Positions 21,835 to 36,300 of a DNA stretch of 64,000 nucleotides are shown piece after piece (within the stretch, counting starts at the first letter, position 1; each line of letters starts with the position of its first letter). The DNA lies in NCBI GenBank assembly GCA_014898415.1, contig RCTD01000010.1, positions 1,714,791 through 1,778,790 of the forward strand, written 5' to 3'. Origin of the DNA: Stromatinia cepivora. Lineage: Eukaryota > Ascomycota > Leotiomycetes > Helotiales > Sclerotiniaceae. The position numbers and the translations under genes were made by a program. The notes below the pieces were generated by a model. That model saw only the letters and a program-made list of their open reading frames with translations, did no database searches and was not told the DNA's origin.

Positions 21835-24800
21835 GTATCATCCGAAAGAAATAAAATTTATATAAATGGGTGCTATTATCTATGGTAAAGAGTTAAATGC
21901 CTCTGAGCATTAAGGTATTTGTGTCACCTCCGAGCCCAGCTGCTAACAGGTGATTAAAAGGCTAGTGGCTTCATCCAATGCGAAATGAGTATCTTGGCCC
22001 CTAACCAATGAAATGCATTTATATGGCCCAGCGAGATTATTTAAGGTCTATATAGAGCCATGATTATCCCAAGCCTTCTCCGCAAAGCGATTATGGCAAC
22101 CGATCACAAATTAATCCTCTGTTGTGTGACAAAATTCTTTCTGCATAAATCCCTGACATCTCCAATCATACGTCGAATACTCACCAATTTTCTACACGAA
22201 GGAATCTTTACCTATGATAGTGGCAGAGTTTTGCCACAGGAGATAGGACTCTGGGTATCAGAATGATAATTTCGCGTTCTGTGGCGCCAACACAGGGTAA
22301 TTTGAACCGAGTTAATATTATCTATATTCCCTTTTTATCATCTCATTTCTTAATTCTATGGTTAGCACTCGTATCAAATTATCGATATCGCGTTCCTGCA
22401 TATCATTTCTGTGTGCATCTTTCCGCTTTGAATCCCGCAAGCTACGTTGGGGGTTTGCCAAGTTTATCCCTTTCTATTGCTTACCACACCACATGGATTG
22501 AGAATAAAGCCTTATTCGCGAATATGTTCATGTTTAGGTGATGATGATGATGATGATTATGGCGCTTATATCATGTGGGGATTTGATTGCCTGGTGCTTT
22601 TTATTTTCGTAATGATTACTGGAACATTCCCTTGAATGTGTGTGTGTGTGTGTGTATATATTATGAAGTTTTACCTTTCTTTTCGATATCATAAGGGTAC
22701 GCTTCAATTCCGAACTAGAAACTAATATCATGATCATGAGTAACAAACCACTTTCCACTTCACAATACTACTAAGAAATTAACTCTTAAAGAGTCGTATC
22801 GATGCTGCGTTGTATATCTACCTACATCTTCATTTTACAAGCTTCATCCCAGCAAGGAGACGAGTATTAAATTTTCCACTCGGTGGAATGCAATGGGAGG
22901 AGGTGGTGAGGTTTGAATAATGAATGAAGGAATGAATGATGTTTACTTTATTATTAGTTTGAAATTGAGGAAGTTTAAAACTGGACTGCAGATGCTTGTT
23001 TAGCTAGTGAATTGGTTAATTGCTAGGGCTTATCTTTATGTGTTTAGTAGTAATAGTAGTAGTAGTATTAGTTTTTCATCTATGAAATCTCCCGAAAGGT
23101 ATAAAAACATACTAAACTAAGGATTTTTATATATAAAACCCTATTTATATAGAAAGACCAAAACTATAAAAAGAAAAAGATCTTTTTGAATGAATAGTTT
23201 TGAATCCTTGATTCTATGGTATCGTAGTTCCTTTATAGACTATAGAAAGCATTTCATACAAAAGTAAAGCTAAATGTGATTATTCTTTATGTATAGTTAC
23301 TAGCTGTTCAAGTATATTCCTTTTATATCGTTTAGGGTGGAAATACAATCTTTTAGAGTATATCCTAGGTAGTCCAAAGCTCCCTAGCCAAATATACAGC
23401 CATCTAATCGACAGCGACGATATCCTTTACGAAACTACGATATCCAAAGCTTTTTCCAACGATAGATAACCCTAGTCTCCCTTTAATTTATATAAAACAT
23501 TCTCGAGTGCAGAATTATCCTCCCTTTGCAATTCCGCCCAATATTTTTCCAATCCTTTTTGTTTCTGTATAATTATAGATCGAAAAGCTACAATAACAAA
23601 ATCGATATCGTTTTCTTTTCATAATAATCGAATAGTTGTTGCGAAAGCTTTTGTTGGCTTTACAGATTTTAAATGCTGTAGGTTCGTAGCCGGCACCATG
23701 TACAGGTGGGAGTTCGACTTCTTTGCCGGCCTTTTTATGTGTTTAGATGATGTGCAGGGCTGATTTATAGTCATATCCCGAAAACTACATTTATCTAGGT
23801 ACCTATCTATAAAGTATATAATATCACAAATCACATTTAAATGAATTTCAAATATACACTGAGTATCTCACATTCAATATCTCACACCTCAATCTCTCCT
23901 CAATCTCTCACTTTAATCTCTCACTCCAATCTCACACCTCAATCTCTCACCTCAATCTCACACCTCAATCTCAAATCTCAATCTCAAACCTGATAATAAA
24001 ACATCCCCATCAAATCATGAACATAAATAAAATAGTTAGATAAATAAGTTCTCATACTTTTTACGTAATTTCCTGTCCTGTCCTATCCTCTGCACACCCT
24101 CCACACCCTCCACTCTCTCCCTCAATTATGCACTCAACATCCAAACATTCCCCGGCATCTCTCTCCCCTTCTCCCAATCCCACAACCCTTATACTCGCTC
24201 AGGCCTAAAAGCTCTAGAACATATACCCATATTAAATTCAATCCCATTCCAACTCACTCCCTATACTCTTCCACTGCAACTACATTCCTCATCTCCACTC
24301 CGCTTATCCCGAACTGCATGTTCTGTAATAAGCAATGACCTTTTCTTCTCTCCTCCTTCATCCGCACAAGCACATATGCCCATCCATCTTCACTTCTTCA
24401 TCTCAATAATCCATCCATCCATCCACTCATCAACATATAGATAAATATAAAAGTAAATCATGCAAATAATGCGCGTCCACGCAGTACAAAAAACTCCATT
24501 GCAATGCAAGAAAAAAACAAGAAGCAAGCCAATAAGCAAGCCCACAATCAATAAAACCACATCCAACAAAATTACGCCAAACCCATGCTCTTACCAACTC
24601 AAAATGTTATATCATCATAAGTATGTAAAGGTAATTCAAGTAAAGTTCCCGAGTCATGTTTCAATCAATTATCTCCTCCAACTCACCTCAACTCATATCG
24701 TTGTAAGAACCAGCTCATGAAATGGTGAACTAGTAAAAAAGTCCATGAATGATAAAACACAAAAAAAATATGATAGATGCATGCACCACACCAAGACCCT

Positions 24801-24939
24801 TACTCCCATTTCAAGAAAAAAGAAGCCGATTCAAAGCTCGGAGAATGAAAAAAAAAGACTGTATATGTATGCTGACCAAAAAATGATGTCTGCATCAGAA
24901 CCTTAAATACATGAGATGAGGTCATATACTAATGAAGGA
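21835..24939. other. Gene-free 3.1 kb with low-complexity DNA
   Basis: Upstream of the Kre9-like gene and downstream of SCH9. It holds a short GAT run (about 22541-22556), a GT run (about 22636-22654), AGT-type repeats near 23047 and a degenerate pyrimidine-rich tandem region. The last 0.8 kb is C/T/A-rich and probably includes the SCH9 3' UTR. No gene is supported. Confidence 0.55.
23871..23991. repeat. Degenerate CTCAATCTCACAC-type tandem repeat
   Basis: About ten imperfect units of 6-14 bases built from CTCAATCTC(ACAC) with insertions. One strand is almost purine-free in G. It does not extend any reading frame. Confidence 0.85.
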
Positions 24940-27746
24940 TCAATGAAAATCATCACCATTGAACATTCGTTCATCTTCATTGGTATGATTTCTCACTACT
25001 CCACTCATTCGATCGGAACGTTGTTTATCGGGAATATCAAATGGATCCTCCCAATCATGTTCTGTTCTATCGTCTTGATCCATTCGATCATCGTATTCAT
25101 CTCTAACTCTATCTCTCATATTCTCTTCAATGGAGCTTTCATCAACGAATGTGAAACCTTTGAAGTTTGCTTGCATGCCTGGAGATAATGGTGTTGATGT
25201 TGCCATACCTGCAGCTAGGGCGGCTGCACGTGCGTTGAGTGATGATGCGCCATTTAAAGCATTGGTAAATTCTGGATCGAAGTTGGACGTATCGGTCTCT
25301 GACTTCAACTTTGGCTTGAATGGAGGAGTAATCAATTTCTTGGTAAGAGCATCCCAATCAATATCAGAGAAGAAAGGATGTCTCTTCAATTCTTCAGCAT
25401 CATCTGTAGCTCCAAGACGATGTTTAGGATTTCGGTTGAGTAGTCCTTTGACAAAGTTTCGTCCTTCGGTAGTCAAAGTGTCTCTGGGGAATCGAACTTT
25501 ACCGAAAGCAATGTTTTTGTACATTTGTTGTGTGTCCTCTGCGTAAAATGGACTCCATCCACAACACATTTCGAATACCAAGACTCCCAAAGACCAGAAA
25601 TCAACCATCTTTGTATATCCGGCTTCATCCAAAAGGACTTCAGGTGCGAGGTACTCGGTAGTACCACAGAAGGTATTAGTTGTGGCATTCTTCGTTAGAT
25701 TTGCTTTCGATAATCCGAAGTCGCACAAGGCAATGTGACCATTCGCATCCAACAAGATATTCTCCGGTTTCAAATCTCGGTAGACGATATCATGTTTGTG
25801 AAGGTGTTGAAGTGCTAAGATGAGTTCCGCGATATAGAATTTGGCACGTTGCTCATCGAATCTTCCCTCTTTTTGTAAATGCCAGAACAATTCACCTCCT
25901 GACATATAATCCGTAACAAGGTATAGATCTGTTGGTGTTTGGAAGGAGAATTTGAGACCAACGATGAATGGAGAATCGGCTGTAGCTGTTCGGACCAGAA
26001 TATTTCTCTCACCAACTGTGTGCGCAACCTCCTTCTTTTGAACAATAACCTTCTTCTGAAGAACTTTCATAGCATAAATTCGCCTCGTGTCCTTCTTCCT
26101 CACTTGGTAAACTTGCCCAAAAGTCCCCTTTCCGATAAGCTTTAGAATCTGGAAATCGTCTGGTCCATAGTGTCTCTTCTCTGTTCGTTGAAATGAAATT
26201 TCGACATGAATCTCACCTACATTTCCTGCATTGAGATTATCGTCTTTTCCATGTAGTTGAAACCAGCCGGAAACAGGAGAATCAGCATTCTCGACAAGAT
26301 TGGCTTGAAGATCAACATGACCCAAGAATTCCTCTGCTTGTTGAGCTCGGTCGTAGATGGTGATGTTGACTCTTGTATTGGAGCCAACAACATCACTGAG
26401 TATTCGTCAGCCAAATGGATCACAAGTTCATCCTAATAGACTTACAATACAGCTTCAGCATCCCACTTTGGGTGGGTAAACATTTTTCGACCTTTGTTCT
26501 TAAAATCTCTATATTCCGACAAGCTAGTGTTGCTGCTTTGTCTACTTTTCATAGGGATGGCCATAGGGCGACCAGAATCACTTCCGGTTCGCATAATCGG
26601 AATACCACCAATTGGGATTCCGCCAGGGCTATGTGAATTCCCGTCATCCTCATCATCCTCTTCTGATTGCGGTCCTTTTGATACCAACTCGTTTCGTTGA
26701 AAAACGGCTACAACGTAAGGATCCAAGCTCTTTCTCAATCCTCTGGCTTCATTGATCTTCACAGTAAGTTTGCCCTTTGGTGGTCCCACTGCTCCTCCCA
26801 TGCTACTATCTGTCCTAGGAGTCACAGCCGGTCGTTCACTCGTGCTTGATTTTCCATTTTGCCCGTTACTGCTTTGTGCAGTATGATCAGAATTTGTGCT
26901 CACAACACTTTGGTCTGACTTTGAAGTTTGATTTGACAAAGCCCGAGTGGGTGTTGATGGTGTACTCTTTAATCCATCACAAGTTAGCTTCTTGAGTCGA
27001 TCATAAGATGGTGACTGATGGAATTCAGAATGCAATCGGGATAACGGAGGAGTGCTAAGTTTGTGCTCGGAAGGGGTATCGCTTGGATTTGAAAAATGTG
27101 TAGCATGAACGTTTGATGGAGTAACGATATTTGATAATGGTGTCATAGACGAAGCTCTTCTTGCATGCGACGGAAATGATTCCGAAATGCAATCTCGGTC
27201 TGTAGGAGCTGTCGTTTTCTGTACATTATTGCTAACGTCTTCAAAACTCGCATCACTCAATTTCACCCTGTATAGTGAAGATGGATGTGAAACAGGTGGT
27301 GTCGGATAAGGATGTTGTTTGGATATTTGAGGACTACCCAAAAGCTCATGGGATTGGAGTAGTGGGTTTTCTCTCTCTACTCCAGAATCAATCCCGGGTT
27401 CATCAACTGAACTTGGGTTGACTCTCAAAAGCGCATCACCTGTTTCAATTTTCTGTCGTGAGAAAGAGTAACTCTCAAAGTCACTCAAGTTAGGAGATGA
27501 TATATGTGATATATGTGATGATATATGTTTCGAAGGATTTTGACTTGAGGAAGAACCTAAACCAACCTGTCCATAAAAGCTATGCAATATACCAGGAGTT
27601 CGCTTGTCTGAAGGATCTGGTTGTGGGGTCGCGACACCGGAGCGGGGTGTATCGGAATCTATATGATCACCCTCATCATCTCTATTGTATGTGAAATTAG
27701 CCAAAGTAATATTAATTTGTGACCAAAGGTCATGAAGTAAAGGCAT
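24940..27746 (-). CDS. SCH9: AGC serine/threonine kinase Sch9
   Basis: Exons 26446-27746 and 24940-26395 (intron 26396-26445) give 918 residues. Residues 1-320 are Ser/Thr/Pro-rich. A C2 domain follows from about 325 (KLTVKINEARGLRKSLDPYVVAVF) to about 500, interrupted by an acidic/Gly-rich insert and by the intron. The kinase domain spans about 514-776: GKGTFG loop, AMK lysine (about 544), YRDLKPENILL, DFGLSK and the PDK1-site loop TNTFCGTTEYLAPE. The AGC tail has a turn-motif TPLSP and the hydrophobic motif FKGFTF (Thr about 849) that TORC1 phosphorylates in yeast. C2 plus AGC kinase is diagnostic of Sch9, which couples TORC1 and nutrient signals to growth and stress. Both ends look complete. 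The residue after DLKPEN is conventional, so an active kinase is expected. Confidence 0.97.
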
Positions 27747-30700
27747 TGGAAATCGATGATGGTGAAGTGATCATGTATTAAAGTAGAATATTAGGTTATT
27801 GGAGTATAAAAGAATGAGAAAGATGTTTAGAAATAAAGCTGTGGGAATTTCGGTTTGCTTCTTCTCTCACAGACAAGCAAGCAATTAAAAAACCCTCAAC
27901 CAATATAAAATTTCTCTCTCTTGCGACATTTTTTTTTTCTTCCTCTTGCTTATCCATTAAGGAAAAAAACAGGTTACGCCTGTACGCCGATTGCCGCTTC
28001 GATAAGGAACTCCGATTACAACCGGTGCCCCTCGTCAACTTTGACGTTTAGTTATTCAGCATGTGCAAATAACATTTAGATGAAAATGAAAGTGGAGTTG
28101 AAAGAAATAGATAGAAGAATGAAGGAAAGGAGTAAAATGTATTTGTCCACATTTCCTTTATCCTTTCTTTGTCTTTTCTGCCAAAAGCTATGTTGTTGTC
28201 CATCTTTTAAAAAAGAAAACTCTCCGATTTGAAACCCGGATTATATATTTATTATGACGACGGAGTGGAGGAATTGCGAAATCGAAATTTTGTAAGCGTA
28301 CCTTCCCATCATTGCTTGTGTAGCTTGCCTGAGCAAGTCTTGTTCTGATCCTGCCATCCTCTTATCTTTTTACAGTCTGCGAAGACTGTATACTGCCAAT
28401 ATTATAATTATGTTGAAGTATTTGAAGTATTTCGTTGCGGTATGCACCTTTCGTGGATGAATAGGTAAGAAATTCGTTGAGGGTTCGTAGAAAACGGGAA
28501 AAATTGTAGGTATTTTTGTTTTGGCAGATACTCGTGAGGTACTTTTTAATATGTCAGAAAGCGGTTCCGCAGTAGCTTGATCGACAGGTAGGAAATGAAT
28601 AAGATAGGTACTTTCGACTTCTTCGTTACCGCATGTACCGAATTTTGAATTTGGATTTGAAAGGGCGATTAAGGAATGAGTCGCAGTTCGATCGTATGAA
28701 AATTAACACTTTGGAAAGGTCCTTCAATCCTTTTCTTAATATTTTCAAAATCTTGATAATTGAATTGAATTGAACTGAATTGAATTGAATTGAAATTTAA
28801 GTTTTTGAAAAATCTTGAGAAGAGAGAAGAGGGAAGAGGGAAGAGGAGGAAAAGATTGGATCCAGTTCTCTCTTCTTGATTTGATTTCTTAAGCTTCAAA
28901 TCCAAATTGTACCTAAGGCTGTCCGGGCGAAGGCGAAGTTCGAAATAAGTTTCTCGCGTATTTTTTTTGGGTTCGATTTCCTTAGTCTCGATGACCAACT
29001 GGATTTAAGTTGTGCCAGTTCACCAATTGTTTAACTCTTCTTGGAATATATGAGGCCAGCGGAATAAGAAGGGCGAAAAATCCTTATTAGTTTCAGCTGT
29101 CAAACTCCAGTAGAACTAACTAAACTACACCGTACTTGGGGCGTGACTATTCGTGGAGGCGATTGAATGGGTGAATTCAAAAGTAAGTTATCCTTTTCGT
29201 AGTGCAATTTAACAAATTCGATGAGATGGTTCGACTCGTTCGATTGGGAAATCAAGATAAATAAGTATAGTGATAACAGTTTGGGTGAAATGAGATCTCT
29301 AGATGAGATAGATATAGATAGAAGAAGGAAAAGGGGGCACATGTATACTAGGTAGGTATTGAAAAGGAATCTTTTGATGAGGATGGTGAGAATGATAAGA
29401 ATTGGGTGGAATGGATGGGAATAGATGGAAATAGATGAATTTCATAAAAACAAGAAAAAGGAAGAAGAAAAATGTAACAAATAGATGGAAATATCTCTCT
29501 TTACATATTGATATTGATATTGATATTGATATTGATACTGAGTAGATAAAAGTAAATAATATATCCAATATCCAATATCCAATATCCAATATCAGGTATC
29601 AAGTATATCAGAATTAAATCAATAGAGAAGGTGAAGATAGTGAGTGGAGTCTTTATGGGGTCGATGATTGATGGCAGCGCAAGTCGGTCGTCCAGCTTTG
29701 CTCTTCTAATAAAAAGGAGAAAGGGGTCTGGTCTTGTTATCAAAACTCTCACTTACTCGTGTATATCGGTTTTTGATATAAACCATGAAAATAGATAGAT
29801 CATATACATTTGTAGGTTGTAGTTGAGAAACAATACAAGAAATCGGGATACCTTCTTCATCTAATCTTTTCATTTCATTCCGAACCTATAATATTCATCT
29901 GTAGTGTTACTGCTTCCAAGCAAATGTCCCAAGCCATCACCCCCCAATAAAAATGCTCTCAACCGTAATTCAATAAGATCAATAATAAATGGTAGACATA
30001 CATTTTCTTCCCTTTCTTGACTCGATCCAAATACGTCATATATCACCCTTACACGACTAGACAACCCATACTTTTGATCCTTCCACATGGTTACGGGGCT
30101 TCATCGGGTCGAGTAACAATTTTAAGCAGCTACAAGCCTCAAGCCCTACAACAGCCCTGAAATACACAAGATTAGATATCATGCAATGGTTTGTAAGGTT
30201 TGGAGCTGAAGCTTTCTATTTCGTTAATAAGTACTTGAACAAGAAATTCGGTAGAACATCAATCAAAATCCCTATCTAGTTTTAGGTAACATGATCTTGC
30301 CAATTCATATATTGTAATCAATCCATATCGGACTTATCTAGATGCCCCGATATATCTATCTATCTAATTACAATTATTATTACCCCGACATATCTATTTA
30401 TTTAATTACCTCGATATATCTATCTATCTATTTATCTAACTACAATTGTTATTACCCCGACATATCTATTTATCTAGTTACCCCAATATATCTATTTATC
30501 TATCTACAACCAAACAACTTCATATGTAAGTCATTCAGCTCACACAAGATGAATATTAATTTCCTATTTAAAATGTCACGGATTGCATCTGCATCCTAAA
30601 TTACTAATGCATTATACAAGAAAGCTGATCTAAGACCTTCAAGCTTAAGATCATGTCCTTATCCAGCATTCCGTATCATTTGGGACCCATCAGCCTGCAC

Positions 30701-31655
30701 CGAAAACTGCAATACTACATAAAATTCCTGCAGTATGCCAATACCATAACTACCTACCTACATATTGATAGTCCCAATATCAACAACCTCAAGCTTCGAT
30801 TTCTGCTGTCAGCCTGTCAGACGGTGGGGAAGGGAAAGAATCGAATGTTTTCTGCATTGGTAACTATTCTATTTGGAATTCTTGGAACAGGTATTCGGTA
30901 AAGGTTATAATAAAAATCCCTTCAATCTGGTAAGTAACTCTATAGTTCAAGAAACTGGTATCCGCATGTTGTGACCCATAAGTACCATGCCATGCGTTGC
31001 GAACATATGAAGTTCCGATGGAAACTCACATTACGCATTCAGCAACCACGGCCTACTTCGTACAGAATCTGTCCTTCATAAGTAAAGTTTAGAAGCCTCG
31101 TTGCATGTGCAGTTACTCGTACATCCATTATATACTGTTGTGATCGTCATATGAATTCATTAGACAGTAAAGTACGAGCAAATGGTTACAAGTTTCAATT
31201 CAAGACACGAGGAAGAGAAACAAAAGTCCAGGTGATTCATATCCGATTTGAACCGAAACTTATTCCAGGGGGTTGGCTTCATCTCTTCATCTCATGCTTC
31301 TCATCATTCTGTCAATGCCTTGTAAATGCTTGTGAAAATCGAACCCCAGTAATTGAAAATAATTGAAAATACCCTACCATGTGATCTAGATCCCACCGAG
31401 GCCGTCTAAGACAACCCCAAATGGTAAACAGGTGCAGCGGGAAAATTGTCAAGATGGATGAAGGGAAATTTTGCTTGGAAAGATTTCAATCACATGATTC
31501 CTAGGCTATTTTAGGGTTAGCTCATTCTGCACGTGTTCTGGGAATTTGTTGAAGCGGCCCTCGCGTCGCAAAGTCGCGACATCAAGCTCACATACCTTCA
31601 CACACCTTCAATACACCACAAATTCGATTAATTGATTATTGAAAATACCTTAATC
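27747..31655. other. Divergent 3.9 kb spacer between SCH9 and RSC7
   Basis: This should contain the SCH9 and RSC7 promoters and leaders. It is unusually long and holds several short tandem arrays: TTGAA units (about 28760-28794), ATTGAT units (about 29506-29537), ATATCCA heptamers (about 29560-29593) and a 70-75 bp repeat near 30341. No coding frame with recognisable motifs. Confidence 0.55.
30341..30512. repeat. Tandem repeat of about 70-75 bp
   Basis: Two full and one partial copy, each reading roughly CGATATATCTATCTATCTAA, then ACAATT.TTATTACCCCGACATATCT; the copies differ by small indels in the TATC runs. Confidence 0.8.
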
Positions 31656-33349
31656 ATGGGTAGACGACCTGGTAGAGCTGCTGCTAAAAATGCTGCTGCT
31701 GCATTGAGTGGGTTACTTTCACCATTTCACCTGGCGCATAACATTACTTTCAGACAATTCTAACTTCATGTCCCATTTATATAGAAAATACTCCACAAAC
31801 CTACGATGACGCCGAAGACGATCCCATAGTTGATGCACCACCATCCGATCCCGGTACACCTCCCGAAAATGACGAAGATGAAAATGGGGAGGAAGAAGAA
31901 GAAGCCGTCGAATCAGAAGCTGAAGAAGAAGTTCCAGCTACCCCCGTTCCAGAAACCACCATTCGTAAAAAGCGATTAGGAAGACCTCCAAAGAATAAAC
32001 CTCCAGGATGGGATTTAGATGATGGAACTACTTCTGAGGCAGCTACACCTAGTCGAGGAAGAGGTAGAGGTAGAGGATTTAGAGGTGGTGGACGATGGGC
32101 TAGAAGAGGTGGTCCTAGTCATATTACACAACAACCGGTTGATAAAGAGGGAAATATGATGGATGTCGTAAATGATGAAGTGGAATTACCTGAAGATCCG
32201 GAAGGAGAGAAAAAAGTTGATAAACTTGGTTATCTACAAGATGGTCGGGAATATCGTTGCAGAACTTTTACTGTTCATGGCAGAGGAAAGAGACTTTATA
32301 TGTTATCAACCGAACCAGCACGTTGTGTGGGATTCAGAGATAGTTATCTTTTCTTCGCGAAACATAAGAGGTTGTTTAAGATTATTATTGATGAGGATGA
32401 GAAAAGGGATATGATTGAACGAGAACTTATTCCACATTCTTATAAGGGAAGAGCTATTGGAATTGTTACTGCGAGATCAGTCTTCCGCGAATTCGGTGCT
32501 CAGATTATTGTTGGTGGCAAGAGAATCACAGATGATTATGAGGTTGCGAGAGCTAGGGAGGAGGGAGTTGAAGAAGGTTCTTTAGCTGATCCAAATGATG
32601 CGATTAAAGATGGAGAAGCATATAACAAAAACCAATACGTCGCATGGCATGGAGCAAGTTCAGTATATCATTCCGGTCAACCAACTGTTCCACAACAAAC
32701 TGGAAAGTTGATTGATGGAAAGAAGAGAAAGATTATGGTTAATGATGTTAATTGGATGTTAGAACATGCTCGAGAAGCTAGGTATGTTTATCCTCTTCCT
32801 CATCCCATTATGTGAAATCCTTACTAATATTTTCTCAAAAGTCGATTCAACTCCGCAATCTCAGCAGCTCGTCGTCAAAATCTAAATGGTATCTACGATC
32901 CCCATACAAATATTATGCAATACCCACGTACCATGCAACCAACTCACGCCCGCTGGGAACAAATAAATGACAACGAACCACAACCCTCATCCGCAGACTC
33001 ATCACTCTTTCCACCCGTCAAACCATTCTTTTCCAGAAATCTCATGATCGTAGATACATATATGGAATCATCACCATCAACACATTATGGTGTTCCAGGT
33101 CCAGATGGTGCAGGATGGGATTTAGGCGTAGGTGTAAACTCGAGTACAAATGCGGGTACAGGAGATCTTTTGGGTATGGATGGTTTATGTGGAGTTAGTG
33201 AAGATGTACTTGATGTTTTGCCGGAAGATTGTAGGAAGGCCTTTGAGGAAGCGAGGGAGAGGGAAAGAGAATGGAAGGGTAGATGGAGTACTGAGAGTGT
33301 GGATGGATGTAGAAGGAGTGTTAAGGTTGATAAGGGGTTAATTTTGTAG
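31656..33349 (+). CDS. RSC7: RSC chromatin-remodelling complex subunit Rsc7/Npl6-like
   Basis: Exons 31656-31707, 31785-32781 and 32842-33349 give 518 residues. Introns are 31708-31784 (donor GTGGGT, TCTAAC branch) and 32782-32841; phases agree throughout. The N-terminus MGRRPGRAA and KKRLGRPPKNKPPG are AT-hook-like. Between them lies a Glu/Asp-rich stretch, and after them an RG-rich segment (RGRGRGRGFRGG). The conserved core from about residue 185 (GYLQDGREYRCRTFTVHGRGKRLYMLSTEPARCVGFRDSYL cut short here as GYLQDGREYRCRTF..EPARCVGFRDSYLFF) is the CRC/Npl6 family signature. The protein is a nuclear subunit of RSC or the related SWI/SNF complex (Swp82 is its yeast paralogue, so Rsc7 versus Swp82 is not separable here). 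The C-terminal part is acidic and weakly conserved. Confidence 0.92.
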
Positions 33350-36300
33350 CGAGGATGTGATATAGCAGAGCTAGCGAAGCTAGTAATGAGCGAGAGCAAG
33401 GGAGAAAGGGAGAGATGGATTAATGGAAGGATAGATGAATTATGGAATTAGCATCAACAACGAACTGAATTAAATGGATCTGGATGGATGGGTGGATGGA
33501 TGGCGTTGAAGAAATATCTTTTGTAGGATGGTGGTTGTGTGAGGGAAGGAAGGGATTATTTTGATTTATTTTATTTTATTTTATCTTGATGATGAGATAT
33601 GATAAGATGAGATCTATTTATTTATTTATTTGATGCATTGGCTTTTCTTTTTTTTGTCTTTTTTTTTGTGGGTTGATTTTTTGGGACTTTTGATTTTGTG
33701 ATTTTGTGAATGAATACTGTTGATATTGTGATTTTGAGAATTGGTGATTTGGGCTTTTGTGAAGTTTAATAGGGGGGGGAGGTAGGGCAGGTAGGTAGAT
33801 AGATAGATACTTGTCTGCTCATGAAGATATATCTCGAAGATATATGAATATATAAATTAAAAAAATCCTACTCACTATAAGAACTTATTTATATATATTT
33901 CTCGATTTGCAATTGTGGGGGGAGGAGTATGAATCTATATCTATATCTATCTAATATAGTTGTGCTATTTTATTCTATCCTATCCTATCTTTTGTATTAA
34001 GATGAGATGATTGAGGAGTGAAGGAGGTAGAAAAAATAGAAGAGTAATATCCAAATTGTGTTTAGATCTAGTTTAGGGGGGAAATTAATGAATGATGTAT
34101 ATATGTATGTTTGTTTTTTTTTTTTTTGTTAGAAAGGTGGAAGTTCTCCTAGGGGGGTGTGTGTAAGGTGTGAGAGAGGAGAGGGGGGTGAGGGAGAGGG
34201 GGAGGGAGAGGGAGAGGTGAGTGTGAGAATTTATATATATCATATATCATATTTGAGGGGTTGTGGGGTTGTGGGTTGGAGGAAGAGGAAGGAAAATAGG
34301 GAGTCGAAGGAGAAAAGATGGTGGTAGTAGTATTAAATACCTAACCTCGTATTTTTATAATTTATTCCTGTGTATGTATACTTTCCATGCAGTGCAGGTA
34401 TACATATTAGATAGCTCTAGAGTTTTTCTTTCTTCCTTTCTTCCTTTCTTTCTTTTGCGATGGTAGCTAGCTATAGTGGATTACAATGAGTAGTGAATTA
34501 ATATTCCGAGCTAGCTATTCGAGTATTTCGAAGATTATCGTAATTTATAGGGGTTTGTGGGATATATATATGTATATATTGTAATACGATTGATAGGATT
34601 CATGATTTAATGAACTTCATCTAGGCTGATAGGGAAAACCTCTTGATATTTTTCATACTGGATGTTTATAGAGGGAGTGAGGTGGGCTGTGATTAGATAT
34701 CTAGTTCAGTTTTGTGTCGCGTTATTACATTTACATTTACATATATATATAAGTTCTTACCCTTCCCTTTCCTTCTTTTAGTATTAATATTCAGTAAATA
34801 TGAAGAAATATATTCGATTGGTGGTAAATAGCGGGACTTTGGAGGAATGCTGTTCTAAGGGGGACGGGAGATGGAGATGGATGGAAGCTGATTATTGGAA
34901 TGTTATGTTAGAGGTTTTGATAGTGTAGTATTGAGTTAGGGGAAGTTGGATGGAGGTGGATGGAATGAAGTGGTGATGATGACAATGATGATGGATATGT
35001 ATGAGATTCGTTAATAGTAATAGAGGATATCATCATCGATGTCGATGACAATAAAGCCTAATCTCATCACGAAAGAAACGCCCACTTCCTAGTTCCACCG
35101 ATATAATAGCTCCACAGGCGCTATACATTCTTGCAATATATCCCTCTTTCTTCCTCCTCTTTTCTCACGTTTCTTTTCTCCCCCCTCTTCTCTCCCTTTT
35201 CTTCTATCCCTCCCATTCTCTCCACTCCAACTCAACACCTTTATATCCACTACCATAACATCGGATATAACTCTAATACATTAAATTGCAAAGGAGAAAC
35301 GTGAGCTTCTATCCTATTTCCTCTTATCCTTTCTTATTTGCAAAATCAGAGAATATATATACGTATTTCGCTGGTAGCTTTTATGTAGTATTAGGAGCTA
35401 GAGGAGCGTGATGAAATAAAAAGAGATGGTATGATGCATGATGCATGATGCATGATATAGAGAAACCGGGGTAAACTCGGATATGGAATGGAAGTGAAAA
35501 TAGAAATAGGTAGGGGGAGTTGTGGGTATCTTCTCTTCTTGGATCGGATAGAGTAGGAATATGGATATTGGGAAATTTCAGAGAAGAAGATTCTTAAGTA
35601 TAGAATTATCAGTATCTATACAATACCTAGTCATCAGTACATCCATCTATTATGAAGGGCTATGGCTGCGAGTATATAAATATGCAAATACCTCTCTCCT
35701 CTTCCGCAATTCGATGTACAAGTTAAAAAGTATGATAGCTACTGAGCTGAACAGATAACTGACTGGAGGGATAGCAATGCAATGTATGGGTGTATATCTG
35801 AGTCATATAGTATTTTTATTTTATACATGCTGTAACTTGCAGGAGAATACTATAAAGGAGAGGACATCGTGTCTAATTTTCGCGAAAAATAGAAAGAGAT
35901 GACAGTTATCGTTACTGTGGCAGCGAAAGTGGGAGAATAAGATAGATAATAAGATGGAGACGGCAATCAAGAAATTCTAATTCAACACATAAAAAAACAT
36001 CTACAACCAAGCGCTTCTCAACCTACGAACCATAACATGTCGAAACATTTCAACATGTATTTCGAAGCCTTATTATTATATTTAGAGCGTATCTTCACAG
36101 GGAGATCATTAGAACTTTCCTTCGTTTGAAATAAATAGAAGTTCGGTGTGATAGGTAGCCCTCTAGTACACGTCTCACTACTAGAATCCATCTCTTTATT
36201 TAGATTCATTAGGAGATGCACTAGAAACTAGATGAAATAAGCTCTACGACGGACTTTGGAGGTATAAAAACCCACTCAATATTTAAAATTTAGGTAGTAT

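Noticed and set aside
22534..22758. His-Thr repeat frame on the minus strand
   Set aside because: It is produced by the GT microsatellite near 22640.
29299..29752. Ile/Ser and Asn/Ile repeat frames
   Set aside because: They are translations of the ATTGAT and ATATCCA short tandem arrays, not genes.
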